From assembly GCF_001663175.1 (NCBI RefSeq), contig NZ_CP016033.1, positions 1,612,001 through 1,676,000 of the forward strand: DNA of 64,000 nucleotides, in the 5' to 3' direction. The first letter of the stretch is position 1; the number at the start of each line of letters is the position of its first letter. This document shows, one piece after another, positions 16,651-25,517 of the stretch. The position numbers were made by a program, and so were the translations under genes. The stretch comes from Erythrobacter neustonensis (GTDB lineage Bacteria > Pseudomonadota > Alphaproteobacteria > Sphingomonadales > Sphingomonadaceae). The notes under the pieces were generated by a model. That model was not told where the DNA came from. It saw only the letters and a list, made by a program, of their open reading frames with translations, and ran no database searches.

Positions 16651-18953
16651 CAGCGGGTGCTTTCCGAAATGCGGATCGTCTTGCCGATCGTCTCTGCGGC
16701 GATGGCCTTCTTGCCGAAGGGCAGCCGGTGCCAGCGTTTTTCGGCGTAGGCGCGGGTCTGGTCGGCGGCGTGGGGGGATGCGGGGTTGGTCGACTGCGAA
16801 TAGCTCAGGATCGCATCGGCGACCGGGCCGGTTTTGTCGAAGCTGACGATCTGGATGTAGCTCGTCCCGTGCCGCGGGGTGAGGCCGGTGGGGGTGGGCA
16901 CGGATTCCTGCATGTTGAGGATGCCCAGCGTTCCCGGACCGCCGTGGATCGGGATCACGCCGCCATCCGCGATCACCTGCTGGACATCGCCCCACGGCGC
17001 ATCGAGCGCGATGCCGGCGCTGTCGAGTTCCGCCACGGCTTCGGCCAGAGCGGCGAGCAGTTTTTCGCCCTTTGCCCCCTCGGTCGCCAGATCGCGCGGG
17101 GTGCCGACCGGGTCGTTCGCATTGAACGGTACTGCCCACAGGCCCGGCAGGCGCGCGGCCCTGGGCCAGAAGGCGCGGAACAGCGCTGCGCCGCGGCTCG
17201 TCGCCTCGAAGCGTCGATCCCAATGGCCAAGAGCCGTGCAGCCGCGCTTGGCACCCTCGGCCATCGCCGCGCTGCTGCCGCACAGCACCGCGATCTCGTC
17301 CATCGCCATGTCGGCGGCGAGGCTCTTGTTGGCAAAGGCATGTGCCATGGCGCGCGGATGGTCGACCTTGCCGCCGGCCACCAGCGCGGCGGTTTCGATA
17401 AAGTTCGAACGCGTCCGCAGCGACCGCGCGGTCGCATATTTGCCCAGCACCGGCGACAATTCGCGGTGCGGCAGTGCCGGATTGCTGATCCAGTAGCTAT
17501 CGTTCGAATTGGTGAGCCACGTTTTTACCGTGGTCGCGGCCTGATCGCGCGCGGGCATCAGGCCGGGAACGGGCGTGCCGGCAGCCACATCCCAGTCGCA
17601 CGCCGCCTTGCTGCCATCGAGCAGGATCGCCAGTTCGGCAAACAGCGGCGCGATCGGCGTGGCGCAGTTGCGCGCCTTGTCCGCCGACACGTTGGGCACC
17701 GCGGTGACATCGGCGTGGAGTGCATTGCCATAGCGATCGGCAGCGATGGTGTTGACCCACGGAATGCCCAGTGTCTCGCTGACCGCGGCCTGCACTTCGG
17801 CCACGGTCTTTGCCTCGCCGATCCGCAACCAGGTCTCGATCCCGCGCTGGTTGCCGCGGTTCGCGTCCTTGACGGCAAACGCGCTCGCGCCGGTCCACGT
17901 GATGCCGCGTGAGGGGATGACGAAGACCGGGCCCCAGCGGGTGGAATACATCGTGCGCGTGACAGGCGCGGCGCCGCCGGGCATCGGCACGCTGACGGTG
18001 CGCTTGGTCATCGGCTCGCTCTGCCCGTCGACCAGATAGCGCGTGGGATCGGCAGGATCGAGCGCGAGTTGATAGAGCGTGAAATGCCGCGCCTCGGTGA
18101 CGGTGTGCGTCCAGGCGACATCCTTGTTGAAGCCCAGCGTCGGCATCGGCGTTCCGGCAAGGCCCACGCCCATCACCTCGTAGCCGCCCGGACCCTTCAC
18201 ATGCATCTGCCAGAACCGATTGGGGCCTTTCCACGGGAAGTGCGGATTGCCGATCACCATGCCCGATCCATCGGCGGTCACATCGCTGCCGAACGCCCAG
18301 CCGTTGCTGCCGATGCCGAGGTTCTTCGGATCGGGCATGGAGATCGCGACCTTGGGCGCGGAGGCGGGCACGCCCGGCGGGGCGGCGTTGGCAATCGCCG
18401 CGGCAAGGTTGAGCGAGCTTGCCAGCAGCATCTGCTTTTCGTTGAGCCGCAGCATATCGTCGGCGGTGATCGGGCGCACCCACGGCTTGTCGCGGCATTC
18501 GGCGGGGATGCCATCGGGGCCCGCATCCTTCAGAAAGCGGTTATAGCCCGCGACATAGCCCGTCATCAGATCGCGCGCGCGCGGCGAGAGCGCGGTGGCC
18601 GCGCCGGCGCGCAGCATCGGCACATCGATCACCGTGCGGAAAAACACGTCCGAGGAGAGATTGTCGACATCCTCGAAGCCCAGCGTCGCCTTGCCATCCG
18701 CGCCGAAATGGAGCGAGCGTTCGCCCGCCACGGTGGCGAACTCTTCGGCCAGCAGGCACAGATTGTCCTGCGCATAGGCATAGGCGACCCCGTACCCCAC
18801 GCTGCGCCAGTCGCGCGCGGTGATATGCGGGATGCCGTAGGTGGTGCGGGTGATGCTTGCCGACAGGCGCTTTGCGGCCTGCGCCGCGCTTATCGGCGCA
18901 GTCGTCGCCAGAATGGCAGCTGCCGCCGCCAGAACCGAAATCCGGGTCATCAT
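16650..18953 (-). CDS. Penicillin acylase-family N-terminal nucleophile hydrolase
   Basis: The 767-residue precursor has a signal peptide (ISVLAAAAAILATTAPISAAQAA) and then an alpha chain beginning around residue 30. The autocatalytic cleavage site is at G215-S216 within GIGSNGWAFG. Ser216 would become the N-terminal nucleophile of the beta chain, and VIGNPHFPW and the later NDSYWISNP are typical of the family. These are periplasmic amidases that cleave penicillins, N-acyl-homoserine lactones or other acyl amides. The overall wording fits the aculeacin/PvdQ-like acylase group, so quorum quenching is possible, but the substrate cannot be read from sequence. The gene overlaps the downstream HAD gene by one base. 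The ATG at 18953 follows GGGAGAGCG. Confidence 0.85.
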   Translation of the reverse strand: MMTRISVLAAAAAILATTAPISAAQAAKRLSASITRTTYGIPHITARDWRSVGYGVAYAYAQDNLCLLAEEFATVAGERSLHFGADGKATLGFEDVDNLSSDVFFRTVIDVPMLRAGAATALSPRARDLMTGYVAGYNRFLKDAGPDGIPAECRDKPWVRPITADDMLRLNEKQMLLASSLNLAAAIANAAPPGVPASAPKVAISMPDPKNLGIGSNGWAFGSDVTADGSGMVIGNPHFPWKGPNRFWQMHVKGPGGYEVMGVGLAGTPMPTLGFNKDVAWTHTVTEARHFTLYQLALDPADPTRYLVDGQSEPMTKRTVSVPMPGGAAPVTRTMYSTRWGPVFVIPSRGITWTGASAFAVKDANRGNQRGIETWLRIGEAKTVAEVQAAVSETLGIPWVNTIAADRYGNALHADVTAVPNVSADKARNCATPIAPLFAELAILLDGSKAACDWDVAAGTPVPGLMPARDQAATTVKTWLTNSNDSYWISNPALPHRELSPVLGKYATARSLRTRSNFIETAALVAGGKVDHPRAMAHAFANKSLAADMAMDEIAVLCGSSAAMAEGAKRGCTALGHWDRRFEATSRGAALFRAFWPRAARLPGLWAVPFNANDPVGTPRDLATEGAKGEKLLAALAEAVAELDSAGIALDAPWGDVQQVIADGGVIPIHGGPGTLGILNMQESVPTPTGLTPRHGTSYIQIVSFDKTGPVADAILSYSQSTNPASPHAADQTRAYAEKRWHRLPFGKKAIAAETIGKTIRISESTR

Positions 18954-19023
18954 CGCTCTCCCTGCAACCCGTTTCGGGTTTTCAGGAGAAACCTATCGGT
19001 CTGCCTGCCAAAAGGAAACCGGC

Positions 19024-19061
19024 AAAACAAAAGGGGCGCCCCGCCGTTTGGCAGGACGCCC
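19024..19061 (-). terminator. Rho-independent terminator of the TorF-type porin gene
   Basis: On the minus strand a 12-bp stem (two G-U pairs), a four-base AAAC loop and TTTTGTTTT follow the porin stop by about 20 bases. This is a textbook intrinsic terminator and the strongest one in the window. Confidence 0.85.
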
Positions 19062-19083
19062 GCTTGTTCGGGTCAGGCGCGCA

Positions 19084-20037
19084 TCAGAACGATGCGGTGA
19101 CCGACAGCACCACGGTGGCATCCGAAATCGAATTTCCGTCGAGCGTGGCGAAGTTGGGGCGGATACGGTTGGCTTCGGCTTCCGAAATGTCGGTATCGAC
19201 ATAGGCGGCCGAGAAGGTGAGGCCGGGGGTGGCGACGAAATCGATCCCGACCAGCCAGTCGAAATAGGTGCCCGTGGGGGCGATGCTGGTGCCGTTGGGG
19301 CCAAGGCCGGGGTTGCCGTCCGAATAGCCGATATGCGCCTTCAGGCTGACCGGGCTGTCGCCCACGGCATAGACCGCATCACCGGCGAGATAGAGGTTGT
19401 CTTCCTTGTCGCCCGGATCGGCCGGAAGACCGACGGGGAAGGCATTGCCGAGCGCTTCCTGCTTGGGCGCATAGGCGACCGTGGCGGTCAGCCCGAGCGG
19501 GCCGGCGGTGCCCGAAAGCTTGGCGTACAGTTCGGCGAAGTCGGTTTCGTCCGCGCCGCTGGGATACATGTACCAGGTGCCGCCCAGATCGAGCGTGCCT
19601 TCGCCCACCGGGACCTTGAAACCGGCAAACAGGTCGAGTTCCATGTTGGCCCCGCCAAAGGTGCCCCATCCGGCAAGGTTGGAGCCCCATGCACCGAAGT
19701 AAAAGCCGCTTGAATGCGACAGCGTGACGCCGCCCTGCACGGCCATGCCTTCGTCGGTCTGCGAAACGCCGCGGAAACGGTAATCGGAGGCAAGCGTGGC
19801 CGAACCCGACACGGTCAGCGCCGGTGCAGCATCATCCTGGCCGGTGGCTTCGTCGAGGTTGATCGGTGCGCGGGCCGGGGTGCCCGCAGCGGTATCGGCA
19901 GCGGTTTCGGAAATCATGATTTCGGTTTCAGCGGCCGGCCCGACGATTGCGGCATCTGCTTCCCCGGCAAGTGCGGGAGCGGCAAAACAGGCGGACAGGG
20001 CGACAGCCGAGGCGGCTGATGCGAAACGGATGAACAT
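19084..20037 (-). CDS. TorF-family putative outer-membrane porin (TIGR02001-like)
   Basis: The 317-residue product starts MFIRFASAASAVALSACFAAPALAGEA, a signal peptide. An alanine/threonine-rich linker follows, then LTVSGSATLASDYRFRGVSQTDEGMAVQGG, the signature opening of the TIGR02001 putative porin family. Regular beta strands run to a terminal phenylalanine (LSVTASF). The start at 20037 is preceded by GGAGCGTTCC; an upstream in-frame start lacks this. It stands alone, with a strong terminator downstream. The family is predicted to form outer-membrane channels for small solutes, and the substrate is unknown. Confidence 0.8.
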   Translation of the reverse strand: MFIRFASAASAVALSACFAAPALAGEADAAIVGPAAETEIMISETAADTAAGTPARAPINLDEATGQDDAAPALTVSGSATLASDYRFRGVSQTDEGMAVQGGVTLSHSSGFYFGAWGSNLAGWGTFGGANMELDLFAGFKVPVGEGTLDLGGTWYMYPSGADETDFAELYAKLSGTAGPLGLTATVAYAPKQEALGNAFPVGLPADPGDKEDNLYLAGDAVYAVGDSPVSLKAHIGYSDGNPGLGPNGTSIAPTGTYFDWLVGIDFVATPGLTFSAAYVDTDISEAEANRIRPNFATLDGNSISDATVVLSVTASF

Positions 20038-20249
20038 AAGGAACGCTCCATGAAGAGGTTTGGATCGTTCCACCTGCGCGGCATGCAGGATGTTTTATCC
20101 GACGAATCGGGTTCCCGTCATGCCGTTGTCATAGTCTCAAAAGATATTGCGGCGCACAAAGACTATGTGATGCGCCTTTTTCGTATTCGGTTGTTGCGTT
20201 GCTTTCGGGCAACACCCACGTAACATTGCGCATTGCCTGCTGCCCGCGA

Positions 20250-21320
20250 TTACGGCGCCGCGCGCAGGCTCTCCATGTCGATCACGAAACGATACTTGAT
20301 GTCGCTCGCCTCCATCCGTTCATAGGCGGTCTCGATGTCCTGCATCGCGATCATCTCGATTTCGGGGAGGATGGTGTTCGCCGCGCAGAAGTCGAGCATT
20401 TCCTGCGTTTCGGCGAGCCCGCCGATCCCGCTGCCGGTCAGGATCTTGCGGCCCAGCAAGACCCCGGTGTGAATCTCGGGCATCGGCCCGATCAGGCCCA
20501 CCAGCACCTGCACCCCGTCGATCCTGAGCAGATGGAGATAGGGCACGACGTCGTGTCGCACCGGGATCGTGTTCAGCACCAGGTCGAAATAGCCGCGCTT
20601 TGCTTTCATTGCCGCCTTGTCCGACGTGTTGAGAAAGGCGTGCGCGCCCAGTTTTTCGGCGTCGCCGCGCTTGCTTTCGCTGCGTGACAGCACGGTAACC
20701 TCGGCGCCCATCGCCGCGGCGAGTTTCACCCCCATGTGACCGAGGCCCCCGAGCCCTGCGACTGCGACCTTGCTGCCCGGTCCGACCTTCCAGGTGCGCA
20801 GCGGGCTGTAGGTGGTGATCCCGGCGCAGAGCAGCGGCGCGGCTTCGGCCATTGGCATCCCTTCGGGCACCTTGAGCACGAATTCCTCGCGGCAGACGAT
20901 CCGTGTCGAATAGCCGCCGAAGGTCAGGCTGCCATCGCGGCGGTCCTTGCCGTTATAGGTGCCGGTGTTTCCTTCGAGGCAATATTGTTCGAGATCCGCC
21001 TCGCAATGCGCGCATTCGAGGCAGGAATCGACCATGCAGCCGATCGCCACGCGGTCGCCGATCTTGTGCCGGGTAACGCTCTCGCCCACCGCTGCCACGG
21101 TGCCGACGATCTCGTGACCCGGCACGATCGGATAGGTGGTGAAGCCCCAGTCGTTCCTCGCCGAGTGGAGGTCAGAATGGCAGATGCCGCAATGGCTGAT
21201 CTCGATCAGCACATCATCGTGGCGCAGCCCCCGCCGCGTGATCTCCATCGGGCCGACGCCGCTGTCGGGCGCGGTCGCACCATAGGCTTTGGTGGGGTAT
21301 TCGTTGGTGGAACTGGTCAT
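20250..21320 (-). CDS. Zinc-dependent NADP alcohol dehydrogenase (YahK/AdhC type)
   Basis: The 356-residue medium-chain dehydrogenase shows the catalytic zinc ligands in CGICHSDLH and GHE. It has the structural zinc cysteines in CLECAHCEADLEQYC and a Rossmann nucleotide loop GLGGLGHMG. The wording matches the cinnamyl-alcohol/YahK group, which reduces aldehydes with NADPH in the cytosol. I chose the ATG at 21320 (MTSSTNEYP). An upstream in-frame extension is unlike the family. It lies 117 bases downstream of the SDR gene on the same strand, with GC-rich inverted repeats between them. Confidence 0.88.
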   Translation of the reverse strand: MTSSTNEYPTKAYGATAPDSGVGPMEITRRGLRHDDVLIEISHCGICHSDLHSARNDWGFTTYPIVPGHEIVGTVAAVGESVTRHKIGDRVAIGCMVDSCLECAHCEADLEQYCLEGNTGTYNGKDRRDGSLTFGGYSTRIVCREEFVLKVPEGMPMAEAAPLLCAGITTYSPLRTWKVGPGSKVAVAGLGGLGHMGVKLAAAMGAEVTVLSRSESKRGDAEKLGAHAFLNTSDKAAMKAKRGYFDLVLNTIPVRHDVVPYLHLLRIDGVQVLVGLIGPMPEIHTGVLLGRKILTGSGIGGLAETQEMLDFCAANTILPEIEMIAMQDIETAYERMEASDIKYRFVIDMESLRAAP

Positions 21321-21394
21321 CGGGCATTCCTTTCCTTGGTGCGCTGATCGAACCTGAAAGGTTCGCAAGCGCGACCGCGCGCCGGCCGGTAGGC

Positions 21395-21410
21395 CGCCCC
21401 CGCGGGGGCG
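21395..21410. terminator. GC palindrome between the SDR and alcohol dehydrogenase genes
   Basis: CGCCCCCGCGGGGGCG is a perfect 16-base palindrome 27 bases beyond the SDR stop. A smaller GTTGGC/GCCAAC hairpin lies just before it on the minus strand. It could weaken read-through into the dehydrogenase gene. No T-run follows, so this is tentative. Confidence 0.35.
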
Positions 21411-21437
21411 TTGGCGCAGCCAACTGGCCGCGAGCGA

Positions 21438-22232
21438 TCATTTAGGCGGCATGCGAATGGCTCCGTCCAGCCGGAACTGGTGGCCGTTGATATAGGAATT
21501 GCGCGCGATCTCCAGCACCAGCGAAGCGAATTCCTCCGGCTCACCGAGGCGTTTGGGGAAGGGCACGCTGGCGTTCAATTGCGCCCACATCGGCGGGTTG
21601 CGATCCTTCATCCCCAGCATCAGCGGGGTCGCGAAAATGCCCGGCATCACCGAATTGACGCGAATGCCCAGATCCATCAGATCGCGCGCCATCGGCAGGA
21701 CGAGGCCGTTCACTCCGGCCTTGCAGCTGCCATAGATCACTTGGCCGATCTGCCCGTCCTGCGCGGCGACACTGGCGGTGAGGATGATGCAGCCGCGCTC
21801 GCCATCGGCGTTGACCGGATCGGCATTGGCCATCCCCAGCGCGGAGATGCTGGCGACGCGGTAGCTAGCGACGAGAATGCCGTTTGCACCGAACGCATAA
21901 TCCTCGGTCGGGAGGCGCTTGTATTGCCCGCTCTCCTTGTCCCAGCCCAGCGTCTTTCCGCGCCGGCTCGCCATCGCGCAGTGCAGCGTCACGCGTTCCT
22001 GCCCGTGCGCGGCGCGCGCCGCGGCAAAGCCGGCCTCGACGGATGCCTCGTCCATGATGTCGACATGGTGGAAGGTGCCGCCGATCGCCTTTGCGTGGGC
22101 TTCGCCAGCCTCGTCGTTGATATCGAAGATCGCAACCTTCAGACCCGCATCGGCAAAGGCCCGCGCGCTTGCCTTGCCCAGTCCGCTGGCCCCGCCGGTC
22201 ACCACAACGGCCATGCCGCTTTCCAGTTTCAT
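21438..22232 (-). CDS. Short-chain dehydrogenase (3-hydroxyacyl-CoA dehydrogenase-like)
   Basis: The 264-residue product has the SDR cofactor motif TGGASGLGKA near the N-terminus, a cofactor-typing FDIND strand, the catalytic YGSCK (YxxxK), and ILTASVAAQDG with the serine. RVNSVMPGIFATPLM, near the C-terminus, is typical of type II 17-beta-hydroxysteroid/3-hydroxyacyl-CoA dehydrogenase relatives. The ATG at 22232 follows AGGAGAGAG. It is transcribed toward the alcohol dehydrogenase gene and is divergent from the phytase gene. The substrate is uncertain; a role in fatty-acid or branched-chain acyl-CoA oxidation is the usual guess. Confidence 0.85.
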   Translation of the reverse strand: MKLESGMAVVVTGGASGLGKASARAFADAGLKVAIFDINDEAGEAHAKAIGGTFHHVDIMDEASVEAGFAAARAAHGQERVTLHCAMASRRGKTLGWDKESGQYKRLPTEDYAFGANGILVASYRVASISALGMANADPVNADGERGCIILTASVAAQDGQIGQVIYGSCKAGVNGLVLPMARDLMDLGIRVNSVMPGIFATPLMLGMKDRNPPMWAQLNASVPFPKRLGEPEEFASLVLEIARNSYINGHQFRLDGAIRMPPK

Positions 22233-22381
22233 GCGCGTCTCTCTCCTGTCGTGTTTTCGGGCCGAGGCTAAGCCTTTCGGAAGCGCTGCGCCAGATGGCG
22301 AAAATGCAGCAATGTTTGGTCGCGCGATTGTCATGCGCGGGTCCTAGGGGCGGCGCCTATTCATCCCAAGGGGGCCGAGCC

Positions 22382-23422
22382 ATGATCCGATTTTCCCGCA
22401 CCGCAGCCGCAATCGCGCCGCTGATGCTCGCCGCGGCCTGCGCCACCGTGCCTGCGATCACAGGTGACCCCGCAGTCACTGTCAGCGCACGCGCCGAAAC
22501 CCCGCCGGTGGGCACCGCGCGCGAGGATGCGGCGGACGATCCGGCAATCTGGCGCAATCCTGCCGATCCGGCCGCAAGCCTTGTCGTCGGCACCGACAAG
22601 AAGGGCGGGCTTTACGTCTATGATCTGAAAGGTGCGCAAAGGCATTTCCTTGCCGCACCGGGGCTTAACAATGTCGATCTGATCGATCTGCCGGATGGCC
22701 GCGTGCTGGTCGCGGCGAGCGACCGCAGCGATCTGACGAAGGTGCAACTGTTCCTCGCGCTGCTCGACACCGACACCGGAACGCTCACGCCCGCGGGTAA
22801 GATCGTGGCGGGGCCGGGCGAAGGATACGGCATCTGCATGATCGCGGGGCCGCGCGCGGGCGAGATCGTTGCTTTCAGCGCGCCCAAGGAAGGCACGATC
22901 TACCGCACTGTCATCACCGCGGCAGGCGGCAGGTTCACCGGCAGCACGACCACGCTGGCACAGATCCCGACCCAGACCGAAGGCTGCATCGCCGACCCGC
23001 GCACCGGCACGCTCTATATCGGCGAGGAAGACGCCGGGATCTGGGCGATCGACATCGCGACCGGGGCCAAGAGGCTTGTGGCAACGATCGACAACCGCGC
23101 GCTGGTCGCCGATGTCGAGGGCCTCGCCATCGCGCCGCAAGGCAAGGACGGCGGTTATCTTGTCGCCTCCAGCCAAGGCGACAATGCCTATGCCGTGTTC
23201 CGGCTGCCGGGCGTGACCCCGGTGGGCCGTTTCCGCATTGCTCAAGGCGCATTCGGCAGCGTCGAGGAAACCGACGGGATCGCGCTCGACCACCGCAATT
23301 TCGGCCCCGACTTCGCGGGCGGGCTGTTCATCGCGCAGGACGGCGTGAACGCGCCGCGCGCGCAGAATTTCAAATACGTCCGCTGGGACGAAATCCTTGC
23401 CGCATTGGGGGAGGGCCAGTAA
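22382..23422 (+). CDS. Beta-propeller phytase (3-phytase family) lipoprotein
   Basis: The 346-residue product starts with a lipoprotein signal (APLMLAAACAT, lipobox LAAAC). It then shows the phytase propeller pattern: DDPAIWRNPADPAASLVVGTDK, LNNVDLIDL, EGCIADPRTGTLYIGEEDAGIW, DVEGLAI and the final VEETDGIALD. Acidic residues of these blades bind calcium and substrate in known beta-propeller phytases, which release phosphate from phytate. The start at 22382 follows AAGGGGGCC. It lies 11 bases before the PhoX gene, so the two form an operon for extracytoplasmic phosphate release. Confidence 0.85.
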   Translation: MIRFSRTAAAIAPLMLAAACATVPAITGDPAVTVSARAETPPVGTAREDAADDPAIWRNPADPAASLVVGTDKKGGLYVYDLKGAQRHFLAAPGLNNVDLIDLPDGRVLVAASDRSDLTKVQLFLALLDTDTGTLTPAGKIVAGPGEGYGICMIAGPRAGEIVAFSAPKEGTIYRTVITAAGGRFTGSTTTLAQIPTQTEGCIADPRTGTLYIGEEDAGIWAIDIATGAKRLVATIDNRALVADVEGLAIAPQGKDGGYLVASSQGDNAYAVFRLPGVTPVGRFRIAQGAFGSVEETDGIALDHRNFGPDFAGGLFIAQDGVNAPRAQNFKYVRWDEILAALGEGQ

Positions 23423-23433
23423 TCCGCTGAGCA

Positions 23434-24822
23434 ATGAGCCAGCCGATCCTGACCCCCGACCGCCGCCGCTTCCTTGGCGCAGGCGCCGCCGCCACTGCCA
23501 CCGCCTTTGCCGCGCTGGCAGCGAGCGGGTGCATGAGCAGCCGCACAAGCCGAAGAGCGCAGGCACCCACGGGCGGCACGGCGGCAACAGGCGGCTTTGC
23601 CGGGTATGGCGCGCTGCAGAGCGATCCGGCGGGCCTGCTCGATCTGCCTACGGGCTTTTCCTACCGCGTGATTTCGCGCCGCGGCGATGCGATGGACGAT
23701 GGCGGCACCGTGCCCGACCGCGCGGACGGGATGGGCTGCTTCGATCTCGGCAACGGTGAAATCGCGCTGGTGCGCAACCACGAACTGCAACCGCGCCACG
23801 ATGCCGGCGGCCCGATCGCCAAGGGCTTCGGCAAGCGCGACGGGCAATTCGTCCCCGGTGGGACCACCACGATCGTGCTCGATGCCGCCACGCTTGGCGT
23901 CAAGCGCCAGTTCCGCAGCCTTGGCGGGACGATCCGCAATTGTTCGGGCGGGGTAACCCCGTGGGGCAGCTGGCTGACCTGCGAAGAGGCCCCCACCGGC
24001 CCGGGGCAGCCCTATGGCGACGGGCTCGAACGCGATCACGGCTGGGTGTTCGAAGTGCCCGCCGCCGCGCGCGGGCTGATCGATCCCGTGCCCTTGACGG
24101 CGATGGGCCGGTTCAACCACGAGGCCGCCGCGGTCGATCCGGCGACCGGGATCGTCTACATGACCGAAGACCGCGACGACGGCGTGCTTTACCGGTTCGT
24201 GCCGCGCGTTCCGGGCAGACTTGCCGAAGGCGGGCGGTTGCAGGCGCTGATGATCGAAGGCCTGCCGGATTCGCGCAACTGGAACGGCAGTGCGATGTCG
24301 CTGCGCAAGACCTATCCCGTGACCTGGATCGACCTCGATCAGCCCGAGGCACCCAAGGACGATCTGCGACTTCGCGCTGCGGCCAAGGGGGCGACGCTGA
24401 TCGCGCGCGGCGAGGGGCTGCACATGGGCCGGGATCGCGGGCAATCCGAGGTCTTTGCCTGTTGCACCAGCGGCGGAGCCAGGCAGCTGGGCCAGATCAT
24501 GCGGCTGACCATCGGCCAGAACGGCCAGCCCGACACGCTTGCGCTGTTCTTCGAGAGCGAAAGCAAGGACCAGTTCGATTACGGCGACAATCTCACCGTC
24601 GCGCCCAATGGCCATTTGATCGTCTGCGAGGACCAGTACACGCTGCTGGTCGACAACCATATTCGCGGGATCACGCCTGCGGGCGAGGCCTATACGCTGG
24701 CGCGGCTGAAAGCGCAGACCGAACTGGCGGGCGGGTGTTTCTCGCCCGATGGCAGAACGCTGTTCGTCAACGCCTACAGTCCGGCGGCGACGCTGGCGAT
24801 CACCGGGCCGTGGGCCGCGTGA
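23434..24822 (+). CDS. PhoX-type alkaline phosphatase (DUF839), Tat-exported
   Basis: The 462-residue product begins with a twin-arginine signal (DRRRFLGAGAAATATAFAAL) followed by a cysteine that may be lipidated (ASGCMSS). The body matches DUF839/PhoX: SYRVISRRGDAMDDG, EIALVRNHEL, GGTTTIVLD, TPWGSWLTCEE, GRFNHEAAAVD, TEDRDDGVLYRF and PDNLTVAP-like QFDYGDNLTVAP. PhoX enzymes use iron and calcium and hydrolyse phosphate monoesters in the periplasm. It follows the phytase gene by 11 bases, supporting a joint role in phosphorus scavenging. A weak spot is that I found no convincing Pho box upstream of the operon. Confidence 0.85.
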   Translation: MSQPILTPDRRRFLGAGAAATATAFAALAASGCMSSRTSRRAQAPTGGTAATGGFAGYGALQSDPAGLLDLPTGFSYRVISRRGDAMDDGGTVPDRADGMGCFDLGNGEIALVRNHELQPRHDAGGPIAKGFGKRDGQFVPGGTTTIVLDAATLGVKRQFRSLGGTIRNCSGGVTPWGSWLTCEEAPTGPGQPYGDGLERDHGWVFEVPAAARGLIDPVPLTAMGRFNHEAAAVDPATGIVYMTEDRDDGVLYRFVPRVPGRLAEGGRLQALMIEGLPDSRNWNGSAMSLRKTYPVTWIDLDQPEAPKDDLRLRAAAKGATLIARGEGLHMGRDRGQSEVFACCTSGGARQLGQIMRLTIGQNGQPDTLALFFESESKDQFDYGDNLTVAPNGHLIVCEDQYTLLVDNHIRGITPAGEAYTLARLKAQTELAGGCFSPDGRTLFVNAYSPAATLAITGPWAA

Positions 24823-24832
24823 CGCGTTAAGC

Positions 24833-25396
24833 GTGGACGGGTTTCTTCTGGCATTGATGCTGGTGTTCGCGCTGGCGATGGGCGGGCGCGATCAGATGCT
24901 GGTGGCGCAATGGTCCAGCGTTCTCGGCGCAAGCGCGCAATTGCTGGCGATCGCGGTGCTGTGCGCCGCGCTCAGCGCCGGGGCAATGGCGTGGATCGGC
25001 GCGGAATTTGCCGCCCTGCTGCCGCGCCGCGCAGGCCAGATGCTGGTCGCCTTTGCGCTGGCGGTGGCCGCGGTGGAATTGGCGCTGCCCGTGCGGGCCA
25101 AGCCCTTGCACGAGCCGACCCGTTCGATCGGCGCATTGGGCGCGGTGCTGCTGGCGCGGCAGCTGAGTGACGGCGCGCGATTTGCGGTGTTCGCACTCGC
25201 CGCATGGAGCCTGTGGCCGGCGATGGCCGGGCTTGGCGGCGCCTTGGGCGGCGCGGCAGCGTTGGGGATGGGATGGGGTGCGGGCGCGGCGCGGCTGGCG
25301 CGTCTGCCGTTGCGAACCGTTCGGATCGGGCTTGCCGTATGTCTCGGCACGGCTGCACTGTTCGTCGGGCTTGGCGCACGCTTCGCCATCGGCTGA
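24833..25396 (+). CDS. Polytopic inner-membrane protein, weakly TMEM165/GDT1-like
   Basis: The 187-residue product starts at a GTG ten bases after the PhoX stop and is almost entirely hydrophobic, with about six helices in two similar halves. The first half has MGGRDQML in the place where GDT1/UPF0016 transporters carry ExGD(K/R)(T/S). The second half begins around SIGALGAVLLARQLSDGARF. GDT1 proteins move manganese or calcium and have two such halves, but the acidic residue is missing here, so function may differ. Position and spacing suggest it belongs to the phytase-PhoX operon; calcium- or manganese-linked support of those metalloenzymes is speculation. Confidence 0.6.
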   Translation: MDGFLLALMLVFALAMGGRDQMLVAQWSSVLGASAQLLAIAVLCAALSAGAMAWIGAEFAALLPRRAGQMLVAFALAVAAVELALPVRAKPLHEPTRSIGALGAVLLARQLSDGARFAVFALAAWSLWPAMAGLGGALGGAAALGMGWGAGAARLARLPLRTVRIGLAVCLGTAALFVGLGARFAIG

Positions 25397-25517
25397 TCGC
25401 CTGCGCCGATCACCGCGCGCGCAAATCCGATGAAACAAACCTGACGCTCGCCAGTTGTATCGGCGACACCGCAAGGCAGGCGCGTATCCCCGCGCCGCCC
25501 CCACAAGGAGATGTTTC

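Noticed and set aside
20115..20132. Pho-box-like CCGTCAT-N4-TTGTCAT upstream of the TorF-type porin
   Set aside because: It points away from the porin gene and no plus-strand gene follows; only two half-sites match.
22327..22333. TTGTCAT half-site upstream of the phytase gene as a Pho box
   Set aside because: There is no second half-site at the required distance.
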